Shown: positions 45,100-53,785 of the stretch, in pieces
Position numbering within the stretch: the first letter of the stretch is position 1
Layout of the letters: each line of letters begins with the position of its first letter
Assembly (NCBI GenBank): GCA_001580565.1
Contig: LRBF01000096.1
Location: forward strand, 25,939-89,938
DNA: 64,000 nt
Direction of reading: 5' to 3'
DNA from: Caballeronia megalochromosomata
GTDB lineage: Bacteria > Pseudomonadota > Gammaproteobacteria > Burkholderiales > Burkholderiaceae
Position numbers and translations under genes: made by a program
The notes under the pieces: model-generated
Database searches by the model: none
Told to the model about the DNA's origin: nothing
Seen by the model: only the letters and a program-made list of their open reading frames with translations

Positions 45100-46005
45100 T
45101 CACACCGCGAGACCGGCCTTCGCCTCGTCCCATACGGAATGCGCGCCGAGCTCGCCCTGACGCGCGCGCAGCGTCATGGAGCCGATGCCGTCGATCACGA
45201 TGTCGAGCACGTCGCCGTCCACGACCGGGCCGACGCCCGCCGGCGTGCCGCTCGCGATGATGTCGCCCGGTTCGAGCGTCATCACCGCCGAGGACATCGC
45301 GATCATCTCGGGAATGTCGACGATCAGGTCGCGTGTCGAAGCCCGCTGGCGCTCCTCGCCGTTGACCAGGAGCCGCATCGTGATGCTGTCGAAATCGGCG
45401 ATTTCGTCAGCGGTGATGATCCACGGCCCGGTCGGGCAGAACGTGTCGAACGACTTGCGCATCACGCGCTCCTCCTTGCCCCGCACGACCATGTCGAGCA
45501 GGCAGGTGAAGCCGAACACGTAGTCGCGCGCTTCGGCGCGTGTGGCGCCGCGTCCCCGCTTGCCGATGACGATGCCGAGCTCGCATTCATGGTGAATCTC
45601 GCGGCCCGCGAGCGGCGGCAGGACGATGTCGTCCGCCGGACCGCTCAGGCTCGAACCGGCCTTCAGGAAAAAGCCCTGGCCGCTCGCCTTGAACGTCGAG
45701 ATCACGCCGCTGCTCGTGCCGTGCTTCATTTCGTCGATATGCGCGTGATAGTTCGCCGGAAACGCGATGATCTTGTTCGGCCACTGCACCGGCGCTTCGA
45801 GCCGAACGTCCGCGAGCGGCTTGCCATCGCGTTTCGCGAGTGCGTCGCGCAACGCGTCGCCGCGTTGCTTCCAGTCGGCGATCAGGCGCACCATGCCGAC
45901 GGGCGGCCATGCGCCCGGCTGCGCGCCCGCGAGATCGGTGACGTCGATGACACGCTCGCCGTCCACGATGCCGATACGGCCCTGATCGAAGGTAACGAGT
46001 TTCAT
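45100..46005 (-). CDS. FAH-family hydrolase (fumarylpyruvate/maleylpyruvate hydrolase type)
   Basis: 301 residues from ATG 46005 (GAGGTG upstream). Metal-binding motif 'IHHECELGIVIGKRG', 'GFTCLLDMVVR', 'SFDTFCPTGPWI' and 'GDIIASGTPAGVG' identify the fumarylacetoacetase fold. Adjacent to the gentisate-type dioxygenase, it should hydrolyse the ring-cleavage product. No maleylpyruvate isomerase is present in the window, so either direct hydrolysis of the cis isomer or an isomerase elsewhere is needed. Confidence 0.9.
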   Translation of the reverse strand: MKLVTFDQGRIGIVDGERVIDVTDLAGAQPGAWPPVGMVRLIADWKQRGDALRDALAKRDGKPLADVRLEAPVQWPNKIIAFPANYHAHIDEMKHGTSSGVISTFKASGQGFFLKAGSSLSGPADDIVLPPLAGREIHHECELGIVIGKRGRGATRAEARDYVFGFTCLLDMVVRGKEERVMRKSFDTFCPTGPWIITADEIADFDSITMRLLVNGEERQRASTRDLIVDIPEMIAMSSAVMTLEPGDIIASGTPAGVGPVVDGDVLDIVIDGIGSMTLRARQGELGAHSVWDEAKAGLAV

Positions 46006-47699
46006 CGCGTGAGCACCTCTTCGCTGACGACCGCCTCGGGCTTCACGGGATACACGCCGCGAATCACGTTGATCAACGCGTGCGCGTCTTCGGGCGCCGC
46101 GTCGGCGCGCCAGGCCACGTGGCCATCGGGACGCACGAGCACGAGGGCGCGCTCGTACGCGGCGCGCGCCGCGTCATTGCCGATATCGACGACCGTGAAA
46201 GGCACGCCTGCGGATCGTGCGGCGTCTCGCAGCGGGTCCACATCCAGCGATGCATCGAAGCGCAGCAGCACGAATTCCCGGCCGAACAGGTCGAGCGTGG
46301 AGCGGCCGGCCGCGAGCCACACATGCGGCGCGCGATGGCCGGGACGCGAAGTCTGCACATAGGTGCTGACCGTGTCCTCGGGCTCGGGCGTGCCATCGGG
46401 CACGACAATCGACGAGCCTTCGTAGCGAAAGCCCAGATGAATGCCGATCGTGTACCACTCGCGCTTCATCATCGTCGTGTAGGCGTCGCCGAACACACGG
46501 CGCGCCTCGTCGCCCGCTTCGCCCGGCTCGAACACGGCGGGGCTCAGGTTCTTGCGCGGCGTGAGCATGAGCTTGAGATTGCTGGTCGCCTCGTTCACGT
46601 TGCGGATCGCCACCGGACGGCGCTCGAACTCATAGGTGTCGAGCAAATGCGCGCCACCCCAGCCCTCGACCATCGCCTGCAGCTTCCAGCCGAGGTCCAC
46701 GGCATCCTGAATGCCCATGTTCATGCCGAAGCCGCCCGTCGGCGATGTGAGATGCGCGGCGTCGCCCGCGATCTTCACGCGCGCCGTGCCGTAGTCGTCG
46801 GCGACGAGCTGACGGCGAATCCACGGCATGACCGAGATGATCCCGAACTCGACATCGTCACGCCCCACCGCACGCCGGAATGCCGCAGCCACGTCATCGT
46901 CCGAGAGTGTGCGCATCTCGCCATCGCCGACGATCGAAAAGCGCCACCAGTGGCGTCCGTTGATCGCGACCACCGTGCCCCAGGTCCCTTCCGGGCCGAT
47001 GAGGATGTAGCGATAGCCCGGCTTCTTGTCGTGCAGCGCTTCGAGCCCCTTGCACTCGATGATCGCGTTGGTCGTATACGTCAGCGCAGGCGTGCCCGTC
47101 ATGCGGATGCCGAGGTTCTCCTTCACGCGGCTCGCGCCGCCGTCGCAACCGACGAGATACTGGCACTCGATCGTTTCTTCCTTGCCCGAGGCGAGATCGC
47201 GCACGGTCACCGTGACGCCGTCGTCACGCTCTTCGTGCGAAACGTATTCCGTGCAGTAGCGGATCTGCGCGTTGCCTGTCGCCTTTGCAAAGCGCGTCAG
47301 TACGGGATCGAAGAAGTTCTGCGGACAACGCTCGCGCTTTTGCGGGCTCTGCTCGGGCCGCGCCTCGTCGCGCACGCTCGGAAACGGTTCGCGGCCGAAT
47401 TCATAGCCGCCCGCGAGCTGCGACACCCATGCGTAGTCCTGCGGATAGTCGCGGTTGTAACCCGCGTTCTCCACATCGTCGACGATGCCCCAGCGGCGGC
47501 AGAACTCCATCGTGCGAATGCCGACCATGTCCATCTTGGGCTGAAACACGGTGCCGTCGCCGCGCTCGATCAGCACGCAGGGAATGCCGCGCCAGCCGAG
47601 ATCGCCCGCGAGGGAAAGACCGATCGGCCCCGCTCCGACAATGACGACCGGTACGCGCCCGTTCGCTTCGATTTGCGCCATAGCTGAATGCTCCATCAT
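46002..47699 (-). CDS. FAD-dependent aromatic hydroxylase (group A flavin monooxygenase)
   Basis: 565 residues from ATG 47699; ATG 47696 and ATG 47681 are close alternatives, the latter with the better-spaced GGAG. Dinucleotide loop 'VVIVGAGPIGLSLAGDLGWRG', 'DG' motif region 'LVGCDGGASRVKENLG', and FAD-ribityl motif 'GDAAHLTSPTGGFGMNMG'. Length and C-terminal thioredoxin-like extension match the MhpA/TfdB/PheA phenol hydroxylase group. First gene of the minus-strand unit, followed by FAH hydrolase with a 4-bp overlap and the dioxygenase. Likely makes the gentisate-type diphenol; alternatively it hydroxylates a phenolic acyl side chain compound. Confidence 0.9.
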   Translation of the reverse strand: MMEHSAMAQIEANGRVPVVIVGAGPIGLSLAGDLGWRGIPCVLIERGDGTVFQPKMDMVGIRTMEFCRRWGIVDDVENAGYNRDYPQDYAWVSQLAGGYEFGREPFPSVRDEARPEQSPQKRERCPQNFFDPVLTRFAKATGNAQIRYCTEYVSHEERDDGVTVTVRDLASGKEETIECQYLVGCDGGASRVKENLGIRMTGTPALTYTTNAIIECKGLEALHDKKPGYRYILIGPEGTWGTVVAINGRHWWRFSIVGDGEMRTLSDDDVAAAFRRAVGRDDVEFGIISVMPWIRRQLVADDYGTARVKIAGDAAHLTSPTGGFGMNMGIQDAVDLGWKLQAMVEGWGGAHLLDTYEFERRPVAIRNVNEATSNLKLMLTPRKNLSPAVFEPGEAGDEARRVFGDAYTTMMKREWYTIGIHLGFRYEGSSIVVPDGTPEPEDTVSTYVQTSRPGHRAPHVWLAAGRSTLDLFGREFVLLRFDASLDVDPLRDAARSAGVPFTVVDIGNDAARAAYERALVLVRPDGHVAWRADAAPEDAHALINVIRGVYPVKPEAVVSEEVLTR

Positions 47700-47785
47700 G
47701 CTCCACGTGTCGTTAGAACCTAAGTCGCACCGCCATGCTTTCCGACAGCGGCACCTCGATGTGAAGCCACTCTAGCAAGCACCCC

Positions 47786-47811
47786 CGTGCCTCGACCAAT
47801 ACTGTTTGCAG
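47786..47811 (-). repeat. Motif copy A (inverted partner)
   Basis: Plus strand reads CGACCAATACTGTTTGCAG, a shortened relative of copies B and C. It lies in inverted orientation to copy B, so the two bound a segment of about 100 bases upstream of the aromatic hydroxylase gene. Possible operator or relic of a small element. Confidence 0.4.
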
Positions 47812-47849
47812 AGGAATTCAGAGGATTTCGCTCTGATACGCACGCAAGG

Positions 47850-47884
47850 TTCTTCCTCTCGAAAGATCGGAAAAACGTATTGGT
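47850..47884 (+). repeat. 35-base repeat, copy B
   Basis: Matches copy C (56750-56784, opposite strand) at 29 of 35 positions without gaps; the core GATCNGAAAAACGTATTGGT matches except for one base. It lies in the divergent gap between the catabolic unit and the MFS gene. Confidence 0.6.
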
Positions 47885-48120
47885 TTCGGGGCGGCAGGCG
47901 TGGCTATCCTGTGACGCAGCCGAGAAGCAGAAACGCTCCGGCAGCCGACAAAAGACAAGATCAGGAGACACGACGCCATGCCCGCCAGCCGTTCCGGTTA
48001 GTCGCCCTGCGCGACGCGCTTCAAACAGTCCGGCCTGCCAGCAAGCCCGAGCGCATGGCCGTCGATTCGCATCCTCGCTGCGCGCCTGTGCGCCGCGGCG
48101 CCGTATTCAAAAGGCTCGCC

Positions 48121-49776
48121 ATGACGACCCGTGAACGCCCCTGGTATCGCTGGTATGTGTTGTTCATCCTGACGCTGATCTACGCGTTCAGTTACGTCGA
48201 CCGGCAGATCGTGACCATCCTCGCGCCCTATCTGAAGAAGGATCTGGGCGTGTCCGACGCGCAACTCGGCCTGCTCTACGGCACGTCGTTCGCGCTCTTC
48301 TACTGCGTGTTCGGCATTCCCCTCGCCCGTCTCGCCGATGGCTGGAGCCGCGTGCGCACGCTCGCGCTCGGCTTGTCGTTCTGGTCGCTGATGACGGCGC
48401 TCTCCGGGCTCTCGCGCAATTTCGTGCAGCTCGGCACGGCGCGCATCGGCGTCGGCATCGGCGAGGCGAGCGCCACGCCTGCAGCGGTGTCGCTGCTCGG
48501 CGACTATTTCGAGCGCGCCCGGCGCGGCACGGTGCTCGCGCTGTATTCCGTCGGCGTCTACGTGGGCGCGGGCGCGTCGCTCGCGATCGGCGGCTCGATC
48601 GTGTCGGCGTGGGAGCGCAGCTTCCCGAACGGCAGCGCACCGCTGGGGCTGACGGGATGGCAGGCTTCGTTCATCGGTGTCGGCGTGCCGGGCATGCTGT
48701 TCGCGCTGATCGTCATGCTGACGGTGCGCGAGCCCGTGCGCGGCCGGCTCGACACCGTGCCCGCGAGAAAAGACCCGCATCCGTTCGCGAGCGCGTTGCG
48801 CGATCTCGGCGCAATGACCCCTCCGTGGAGCTGGTTTCGCCTGCAGGCGCTCGGCGCGCCGCGCCGTGAATATCGACGTAATTTCGTCTGTCTGATGCTT
48901 TCGGTCGCGCTCGTGATCGTGGCCACGTGGGGCACGAACCGGGTTCTCTCGGCCGGGCACAAGGCCGTGATCGCGACGGTCGGCGGCTTCGACGTCACCA
49001 GCAATCTCGTGCAGTGGATCGCCATCGCCGTCGCGTTCTATGTGTGCTCGAACTGGTATCAGGCCACGCGCCTCGGCGATGCCTACGCGCACCGTCTCAT
49101 CACGGGCTCGCGCACCTTCGCGGCCGTCACCGTGGCCGGCGCGTTTCTCGCGTTCGCGATGAATGCCGTCAATGCCTTCGTGTTCGTCTACGCGAGCCGC
49201 ACGCTCGGCCTGACCGCGCACGCCGGCCTGCATCTCGGCATCATCGCGATCATTGCGGGCGGCGGCGGCATCAGCGTGAGCGGTTATCTATGCGATTGGG
49301 CGAAGCGCAAGCACCCGTTCGGCCGCCTGTACTTCGTCTGCGTGACCGCTACCGCATTCAGCGCGGCGAGCGTGGTGCAGTACCTCACGCAGAGCGTCAC
49401 CGTGTTCTATTGCGCGTATGCCGTCGCGACGTTCTTCGTGCCGATGTGGTTCGGCCCGCTTCAGGCGACCACCCAGGATCTCGTCATCCCGCGCCTGCGC
49501 GGCACGGCGTTCGCCGCGTTTTCGCTCGGGCCGAACATCTTCGGTCTGGGCCTCGGGCCGTATTTCGTCGGCCTCGTCAGCGATGCGTCCGGCGATCTCC
49601 GGCTTGCGATTCTCAGCGCGATCGGCGTGCTGCCCGTGTCGATCGGCGCGCTGCTGTTTGCAAGCCGCTCGCTGTTGCAGGGCGAAGCCGCTGCGCATGC
49701 TGAACTCGAGCGCTTCAACGCCGAAACGCGCGAGGAAGGCTACGTGGATGTCGCCGGCCCGCAATTGACGCACTAG
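48121..49776 (+). CDS. MFS transporter, spinster-like
   Basis: 551 residues from ATG 48121, chosen because it starts just before the first membrane helix and has AAAGG upstream; ATG 48055 is an alternative. '[43 protein letters not shown]' is the spinster-type first helix pair, here seen as '[10 protein letters not shown]' and '[11 protein letters not shown]'. About twelve helices with a long central loop. First gene of the plus-strand unit with ETF genes; probably imports the substrate or an acid intermediate. Confidence 0.87.
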   Translation: MTTRERPWYRWYVLFILTLIYAFSYVDRQIVTILAPYLKKDLGVSDAQLGLLYGTSFALFYCVFGIPLARLADGWSRVRTLALGLSFWSLMTALSGLSRNFVQLGTARIGVGIGEASATPAAVSLLGDYFERARRGTVLALYSVGVYVGAGASLAIGGSIVSAWERSFPNGSAPLGLTGWQASFIGVGVPGMLFALIVMLTVREPVRGRLDTVPARKDPHPFASALRDLGAMTPPWSWFRLQALGAPRREYRRNFVCLMLSVALVIVATWGTNRVLSAGHKAVIATVGGFDVTSNLVQWIAIAVAFYVCSNWYQATRLGDAYAHRLITGSRTFAAVTVAGAFLAFAMNAVNAFVFVYASRTLGLTAHAGLHLGIIAIIAGGGGISVSGYLCDWAKRKHPFGRLYFVCVTATAFSAASVVQYLTQSVTVFYCAYAVATFFVPMWFGPLQATTQDLVIPRLRGTAFAAFSLGPNIFGLGLGPYFVGLVSDASGDLRLAILSAIGVLPVSIGALLFASRSLLQGEAAAHAELERFNAETREEGYVDVAGPQLTH

Positions 49777-49826
49777 CAGTGCGCATCCGTTCTTTTCCAT
49801 TGGAGTCAGGCAATGAGGTCGTCAGC

Positions 49827-50576
49827 ATGAAGGTTCTGGTTACGGTCAAACGCGTCGTGGATCACAACGTGAAGGTGCGCGTGAAAGCGGATCACAGCGG
49901 CGTCGAGCTCGACAACGTGAAGATGTCGATCAACCCGTTCTGTGAAATCGCCGTCGAGGAAGCGGTGCGTCTGAAGGAAAAAGGCATCGCGACGGAAGTC
50001 GTCGCCGTGTCGATCGGACCCGCCGCCGCGCAGGAGCAGTTGCGCACGGCGCTCGCGATCGGCGCGGATCGCGCGATTCTGGTCGAGACCCGGCAGACGC
50101 CCGGCGCGCTCGCCGTCGCGAAGCTGCTGAAGGCCGTCGTCGAAAAGGAAGGCCCGCAGCTCGTGCTGCTCGGCAAGCAGGCGATCGACAGCGACAACAA
50201 CCAGACCGGCCAGATGCTCGCAGCGTTGCTGGACTGGCCGCAAGGCACGTTCGCCTCCGCCGTCGATGTCGACGGGCCACGCATCGCGGTGACACGCGAG
50301 GTCGATGGTGGTCTGCAGACCGTGTCGCTGACGCTGCCAGCCGTCGTCACGACGGATTTACGCCTCAACGAGCCGCGCTACACGACGCTCCCGAACATCA
50401 TGAAGGCGAAGAAGAAGCCGCTCGAAACCCTCCCGGCGGACACGCTCGGTATGCCCGCAGGTTCGACGCTGCGCACGCTGCGCGTCGAGCCGCCCGCGAG
50501 CCGCAAGAGCGGCATCAAGGTCGAGTCCGTCACGCAACTCGTCGACAAGCTCAAGTCGGAAGCAAAGGTGATCTGA
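49827..50576 (+). CDS. etfB: Electron transfer flavoprotein beta subunit
   Basis: 249 residues from ATG 49827. '[20 protein letters not shown]' start, '[20 protein letters not shown]', the AMP-binding '[20 protein letters not shown]' loop, and C-terminal '[12 protein letters not shown]' are hallmarks of EtfB. Stop overlaps the etfA start (TGATG). It pairs with EtfA to accept electrons from the acyl-CoA dehydrogenase. An extra ETF copy dedicated to a catabolic island is common. Confidence 0.95.
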   Translation: MKVLVTVKRVVDHNVKVRVKADHSGVELDNVKMSINPFCEIAVEEAVRLKEKGIATEVVAVSIGPAAAQEQLRTALAIGADRAILVETRQTPGALAVAKLLKAVVEKEGPQLVLLGKQAIDSDNNQTGQMLAALLDWPQGTFASAVDVDGPRIAVTREVDGGLQTVSLTLPAVVTTDLRLNEPRYTTLPNIMKAKKKPLETLPADTLGMPAGSTLRTLRVEPPASRKSGIKVESVTQLVDKLKSEAKVI

Positions 50577-51505
50577 TGGCCATTCTCGTCATCGCGGAAC
50601 ATTCGAACAACACACTGGGCGCGGCCACCCTGAACGCGGTCGCCGCCGCTCATGCGATCGGCGGCGACATCGCGTTGCTTGTCGCCGGTCACGAGGTGCA
50701 GGACGTGGCGCGGCAGGCGGCACGCATCGCGCATGTGAAGCAGGTGCTCGTCGCCGATCACACGGCGCACGCGCCTCAGTTGCCGGAGAACCTCGCGCCG
50801 CTCGTCGTATCGCTGGCGGCGCGCTACAGCCATGTTCTCTGCGCGGCGACCTCGCACGGCAAGAACGTGCTGCCACGCGTCGCCGCGCTGCTCGACACGG
50901 ACCCGGTCTCCGACATCATCGCAATCCTCGCCGCCGATACCTTCAGGCGCCCGGTTCACGCAGGCAACGCGATCGCGACCGTGCAGTCGTGCGCGCCAGT
51001 GATCTGCGCGACCGTGCGCACGACGGCTTTCGCGCCGGTGGACTCAGACAGCGGCAACGCGGACATCGTGACAGTCGAGACCGTGGCGGTCAGCGGCACA
51101 TCGGCTTTCGTCGATGAAAAACTGGCACGCTCGGACCGCCCCGACCTGGCCGCGGCGAACATCGTCGTGAGCGGCGGGCGCGGCATGCAGAGCGGCGAGC
51201 GGTTCGCGTTGCTCTATCCGCTCGCCGACAGGCTCGGCGCCGCCGTGGGCGCGTCGCGCGCGGCCGTCGATGCGGGATTTGCCCCGAACGACCTGCAGGT
51301 CGGACAGACGGGCAAGATCGTCGCGCCGCAACTGTATGTCGCCGTCGGCATCTCGGGGGCGATTCAGCATCTCGCCGGCATGAAGGATTCCAAGGTGATC
51401 GTCGCCATCAACAAAGACCCGGACGCGCCGATTTTCCAGGTGGCGGATTACGGCCTCGTCGGCGATCTGTTCGAGGCGCTCCCGCAACTGCGGGACGCGC
51501 TCTGA
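50576..51505 (+). CDS. etfA: Electron transfer flavoprotein alpha subunit
   Basis: 309 residues. '[20 protein letters not shown]' N-terminus; FAD-binding segment '[14 protein letters not shown]', '[28 protein letters not shown]', and '[16 protein letters not shown]' at the end. Works as heterodimer with EtfB, passing electrons on to ETF:ubiquinone oxidoreductase in the membrane (encoded elsewhere). Confidence 0.95.
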   Translation: MAILVIAEHSNNTLGAATLNAVAAAHAIGGDIALLVAGHEVQDVARQAARIAHVKQVLVADHTAHAPQLPENLAPLVVSLAARYSHVLCAATSHGKNVLPRVAALLDTDPVSDIIAILAADTFRRPVHAGNAIATVQSCAPVICATVRTTAFAPVDSDSGNADIVTVETVAVSGTSAFVDEKLARSDRPDLAAANIVVSGGRGMQSGERFALLYPLADRLGAAVGASRAAVDAGFAPNDLQVGQTGKIVAPQLYVAVGISGAIQHLAGMKDSKVIVAINKDPDAPIFQVADYGLVGDLFEALPQLRDAL

Positions 51506-51531
51506 TGCCCGCCCATTCAGGACGATTCGAT

Positions 51532-53010
51532 ATGACCTCACTCACACAGACGCTGGCCGATTTCACCGTACAGACGCGATTCGACGACCTTCCCCATCCC
51601 GTCGTGCACGAAGCGAAGCGCCTGCTGCTCGATACGATCGGCTGCGCGCTCGGCGCCGTCGATACGCCGAGCGGCCGGATCGCGCTCGACTATGTCAGCA
51701 CGCTCGGCGGTGCGCCGCACGCGAGCGTCGTCGGCTCGGAACGGCGCAGCTCGGCGACGGCCGCCGCCTATGCCAACGCGCGCCTCGCCAACGTACTCGA
51801 CGCCGACGACACCTTCCCGACATCGACGCACTTCGGCAATGCCACCGTGTTCTCCGCGCTGGCGCTGGCGGAGCTGGACAAACGCAGCGGCCGCGATCTG
51901 CTTTGCGCGATTGCCGTGGGCTTCGACGTCGGCGCGCGCATCGGCAGCTGGATGGGCGCGCCGATGCAGATCGAGAACGGCAAGGTGATCGGCTGGAACG
52001 AGCTCGGCGGACCCGCGGCGACGATCGCGTGGGCGGCCATCGGCGCGTCGGCGCACATCGCGCGTCTCGACGCAAGGCAGGCCAATCACGCGTTCGGCAT
52101 CGGCGGCAGCAATTCGCCCCAGCCGACGTTGCGCAAGTGGGCGGAATCCGTCGAACAGCCGATGTACAAATACGCCGACGCCGGCTGGTGCGCGGAGATC
52201 GGCGTATCGGCCGCCCTGCTCGCGCGGCTCGGCAGTACGGGCTTCACTGACATACTCGACGGCGAAAACGCCTTCTGGAAGTTCTACGGCTCGCCGGGCC
52301 ACGACGATCACGCGCTGCTCGCCGGTCTCGGCGAAGACTGGCAGATTCTCAACACGACATACAAGCCCTGGCCCTGCTGCCGCTGGATTCACCATCCGCT
52401 GACCGCGTTCACGCAGTTGCTCGACCGGCATGCGCTGCGTCCGGAGGAGATCACGCGTGTCGTCGTGCGAGCCAATCCGTTCGCGCTCACGCCGATCTTT
52501 CGCGAGCAGCAGCCGCGCGATCTGCTGAGCGCCGAGTTCAGTCACGCGCACGCGCTCGCCGCCCTCGCCCACGCGATTCCACCAGGACCGCGCTGGTATG
52601 AAGCCGCGACGATGAACGATGCGCGCATCGCCGCCTTCCGCGAGCGCGTGACGGTGATGCCGGAGCCTTCGTCATCGAACATCGCCGAATGGATGACGGG
52701 CGGGCAATGGCGCGGCGTGCCGGGCGGTGTCGACATTCATGCGCGCGGCGCGGTTTTCAGCGCCACAGCCGACAATGCGACCGGCGACCCGTGGACTCCC
52801 GTGACGCGGTTTTCCGACGCGCAGATCCGCAGCAAGTTCGGCGTGATGGTCGGTCTCGATGACGCGGGTGAAGGTCCGCACGAACTTCGACATGCGGCGC
52901 GGGAGCTGGCCGACGCCGTGATGTCGCTCGACGCGTTGCCCGTCGAACGGCTCAGCGCGAGCCTCGATGCATTGTCCCGTGCAATGCGTGCGCAGCGTGT
53001 GGATGCATGA
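51532..53010 (+). CDS. MmgE/PrpD-family protein
   Basis: 492 residues from ATG 51532 (AGGA 9 bases upstream); ATG 51505 overlaps the etfA stop (TGATG) and is an alternative. Family motifs: 'VHEAKRLLLDTIGCALG', 'ANARLANVLDADDTF', 'HFGNATVFSALALAE' and 'YKPWPCCRWIHHPLTA'. The family includes 2-methylcitrate dehydratase and other hydro-lyases/isomerases acting on polycarboxylates. Here it may process a dehydration or isomerisation step late in the pathway; the ring-cleavage branch is one possibility. Function not assigned. Confidence 0.88.
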   Translation: MTSLTQTLADFTVQTRFDDLPHPVVHEAKRLLLDTIGCALGAVDTPSGRIALDYVSTLGGAPHASVVGSERRSSATAAAYANARLANVLDADDTFPTSTHFGNATVFSALALAELDKRSGRDLLCAIAVGFDVGARIGSWMGAPMQIENGKVIGWNELGGPAATIAWAAIGASAHIARLDARQANHAFGIGGSNSPQPTLRKWAESVEQPMYKYADAGWCAEIGVSAALLARLGSTGFTDILDGENAFWKFYGSPGHDDHALLAGLGEDWQILNTTYKPWPCCRWIHHPLTAFTQLLDRHALRPEEITRVVVRANPFALTPIFREQQPRDLLSAEFSHAHALAALAHAIPPGPRWYEAATMNDARIAAFRERVTVMPEPSSSNIAEWMTGGQWRGVPGGVDIHARGAVFSATADNATGDPWTPVTRFSDAQIRSKFGVMVGLDDAGEGPHELRHAARELADAVMSLDALPVERLSASLDALSRAMRAQRVDA

Positions 53011-53029
53011 TGAACGACTGGCGCGGTGA

Positions 53030-53776
53030 TCAGGCCACCGCGCCGCCGTCCACCGGCAACGCCACGCCGACGACGAAGCTGGCCGCATCGGAACACAGCC
53101 ACGCGATGCATTCGGCGATCTCTTCGGGCTCGCCGATACGTCCCAGCGGGTTCATCGAATGCGCGAGCGCCGGGAGCCGATCGCCGTATTTCGTTTCGAC
53201 GAACGGTGTTCGCACGAGTCCCGGACACACGGCGTTGATGCGGATGCCATGCCGCGCGTAGTCGACGGCGGCCGAGCGCGTCAGTCCAAGCACGCCATGC
53301 TTGCCGGCCGTATAGATGGCGAGCCGTGGCTTGCCCACGAGCCCCGTGCGCGACGAAACGTTGACGATCGCACCGCCGGTAGCCAGCATCGCCCGGATTT
53401 CGTGCTGCATCGAAAGCCATACGCCGCGCAGGTTGACGGACATCAGGCGCTCCCATTGTTCGTCCGGCGCATCGATCATGTCGATGGGCGTTTCGGAGAG
53501 GCCCGCGTTATTGATCGCGCAATCGATTCGGCCATATTCGTGCATGGTTCGAACGACTAATGATTCGACGGATGCGGGACACGCGACATCGCTTTCGATG
53601 AACAGTGCATCGCCATGATCGTGACGCAGCCGCGCGGCGAGCGCGTCGCCCTCCTCGCGGCACCGGTCCGCGATGACGACTCGCGCGCCCTCGCGCGCGA
53701 GCAGTTCCGCCGTCGCCCGGCCAATGCCCGAGGCTCCGCCTGTGATCAGCGCGACCTTGCCGGAGAAGCGCGGCAT
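53030..53776 (-). CDS. Short-chain dehydrogenase/reductase, paralogue of 21072 SDR
   Basis: 248 residues from ATG 53776 (GAGG 8 bases upstream). 'TGGASGIGRATAELL' cofactor loop, 'INNAGLSE', catalytic 'YTAGK', and 'CSDAASFVVGVALPVDGGA' at the C-terminus. Closest in the window to the SDR at 21072, and likewise adjacent to a P450, though here downstream of it by 9 bases. Likely oxidises the P450 product. Confidence 0.9.
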   Translation of the reverse strand: MPRFSGKVALITGGASGIGRATAELLAREGARVVIADRCREEGDALAARLRHDHGDALFIESDVACPASVESLVVRTMHEYGRIDCAINNAGLSETPIDMIDAPDEQWERLMSVNLRGVWLSMQHEIRAMLATGGAIVNVSSRTGLVGKPRLAIYTAGKHGVLGLTRSAAVDYARHGIRINAVCPGLVRTPFVETKYGDRLPALAHSMNPLGRIGEPEEIAECIAWLCSDAASFVVGVALPVDGGAVA

Positions 53777-53785
53777 ATCAGCGCC

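Larger units (their letters stand above)
47700..48120. other. Divergent intergenic region between catabolic unit and MFS gene
   Basis: 421 bases between divergent genes without a convincing coding sequence. It must contain promoters for both the minus-strand sixteen-gene unit and the MFS-ETF-PrpD unit. It holds two inverted copies of a short motif (47786-47811 and 47850-47884, described separately). A ribosome-site-like AGGAG followed by a seven-codon frame (47978-48001) is present but too small to call. No clear terminator or sigma-70 boxes could be fixed. Confidence 0.5.

Noticed and set aside
47978..48001. Seven-codon frame with a good AGGAG ribosome site upstream of the MFS gene
   Set aside because: Too short to support as a gene. 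It might be a leader peptide, but there is no codon or hairpin pattern indicating attenuation.
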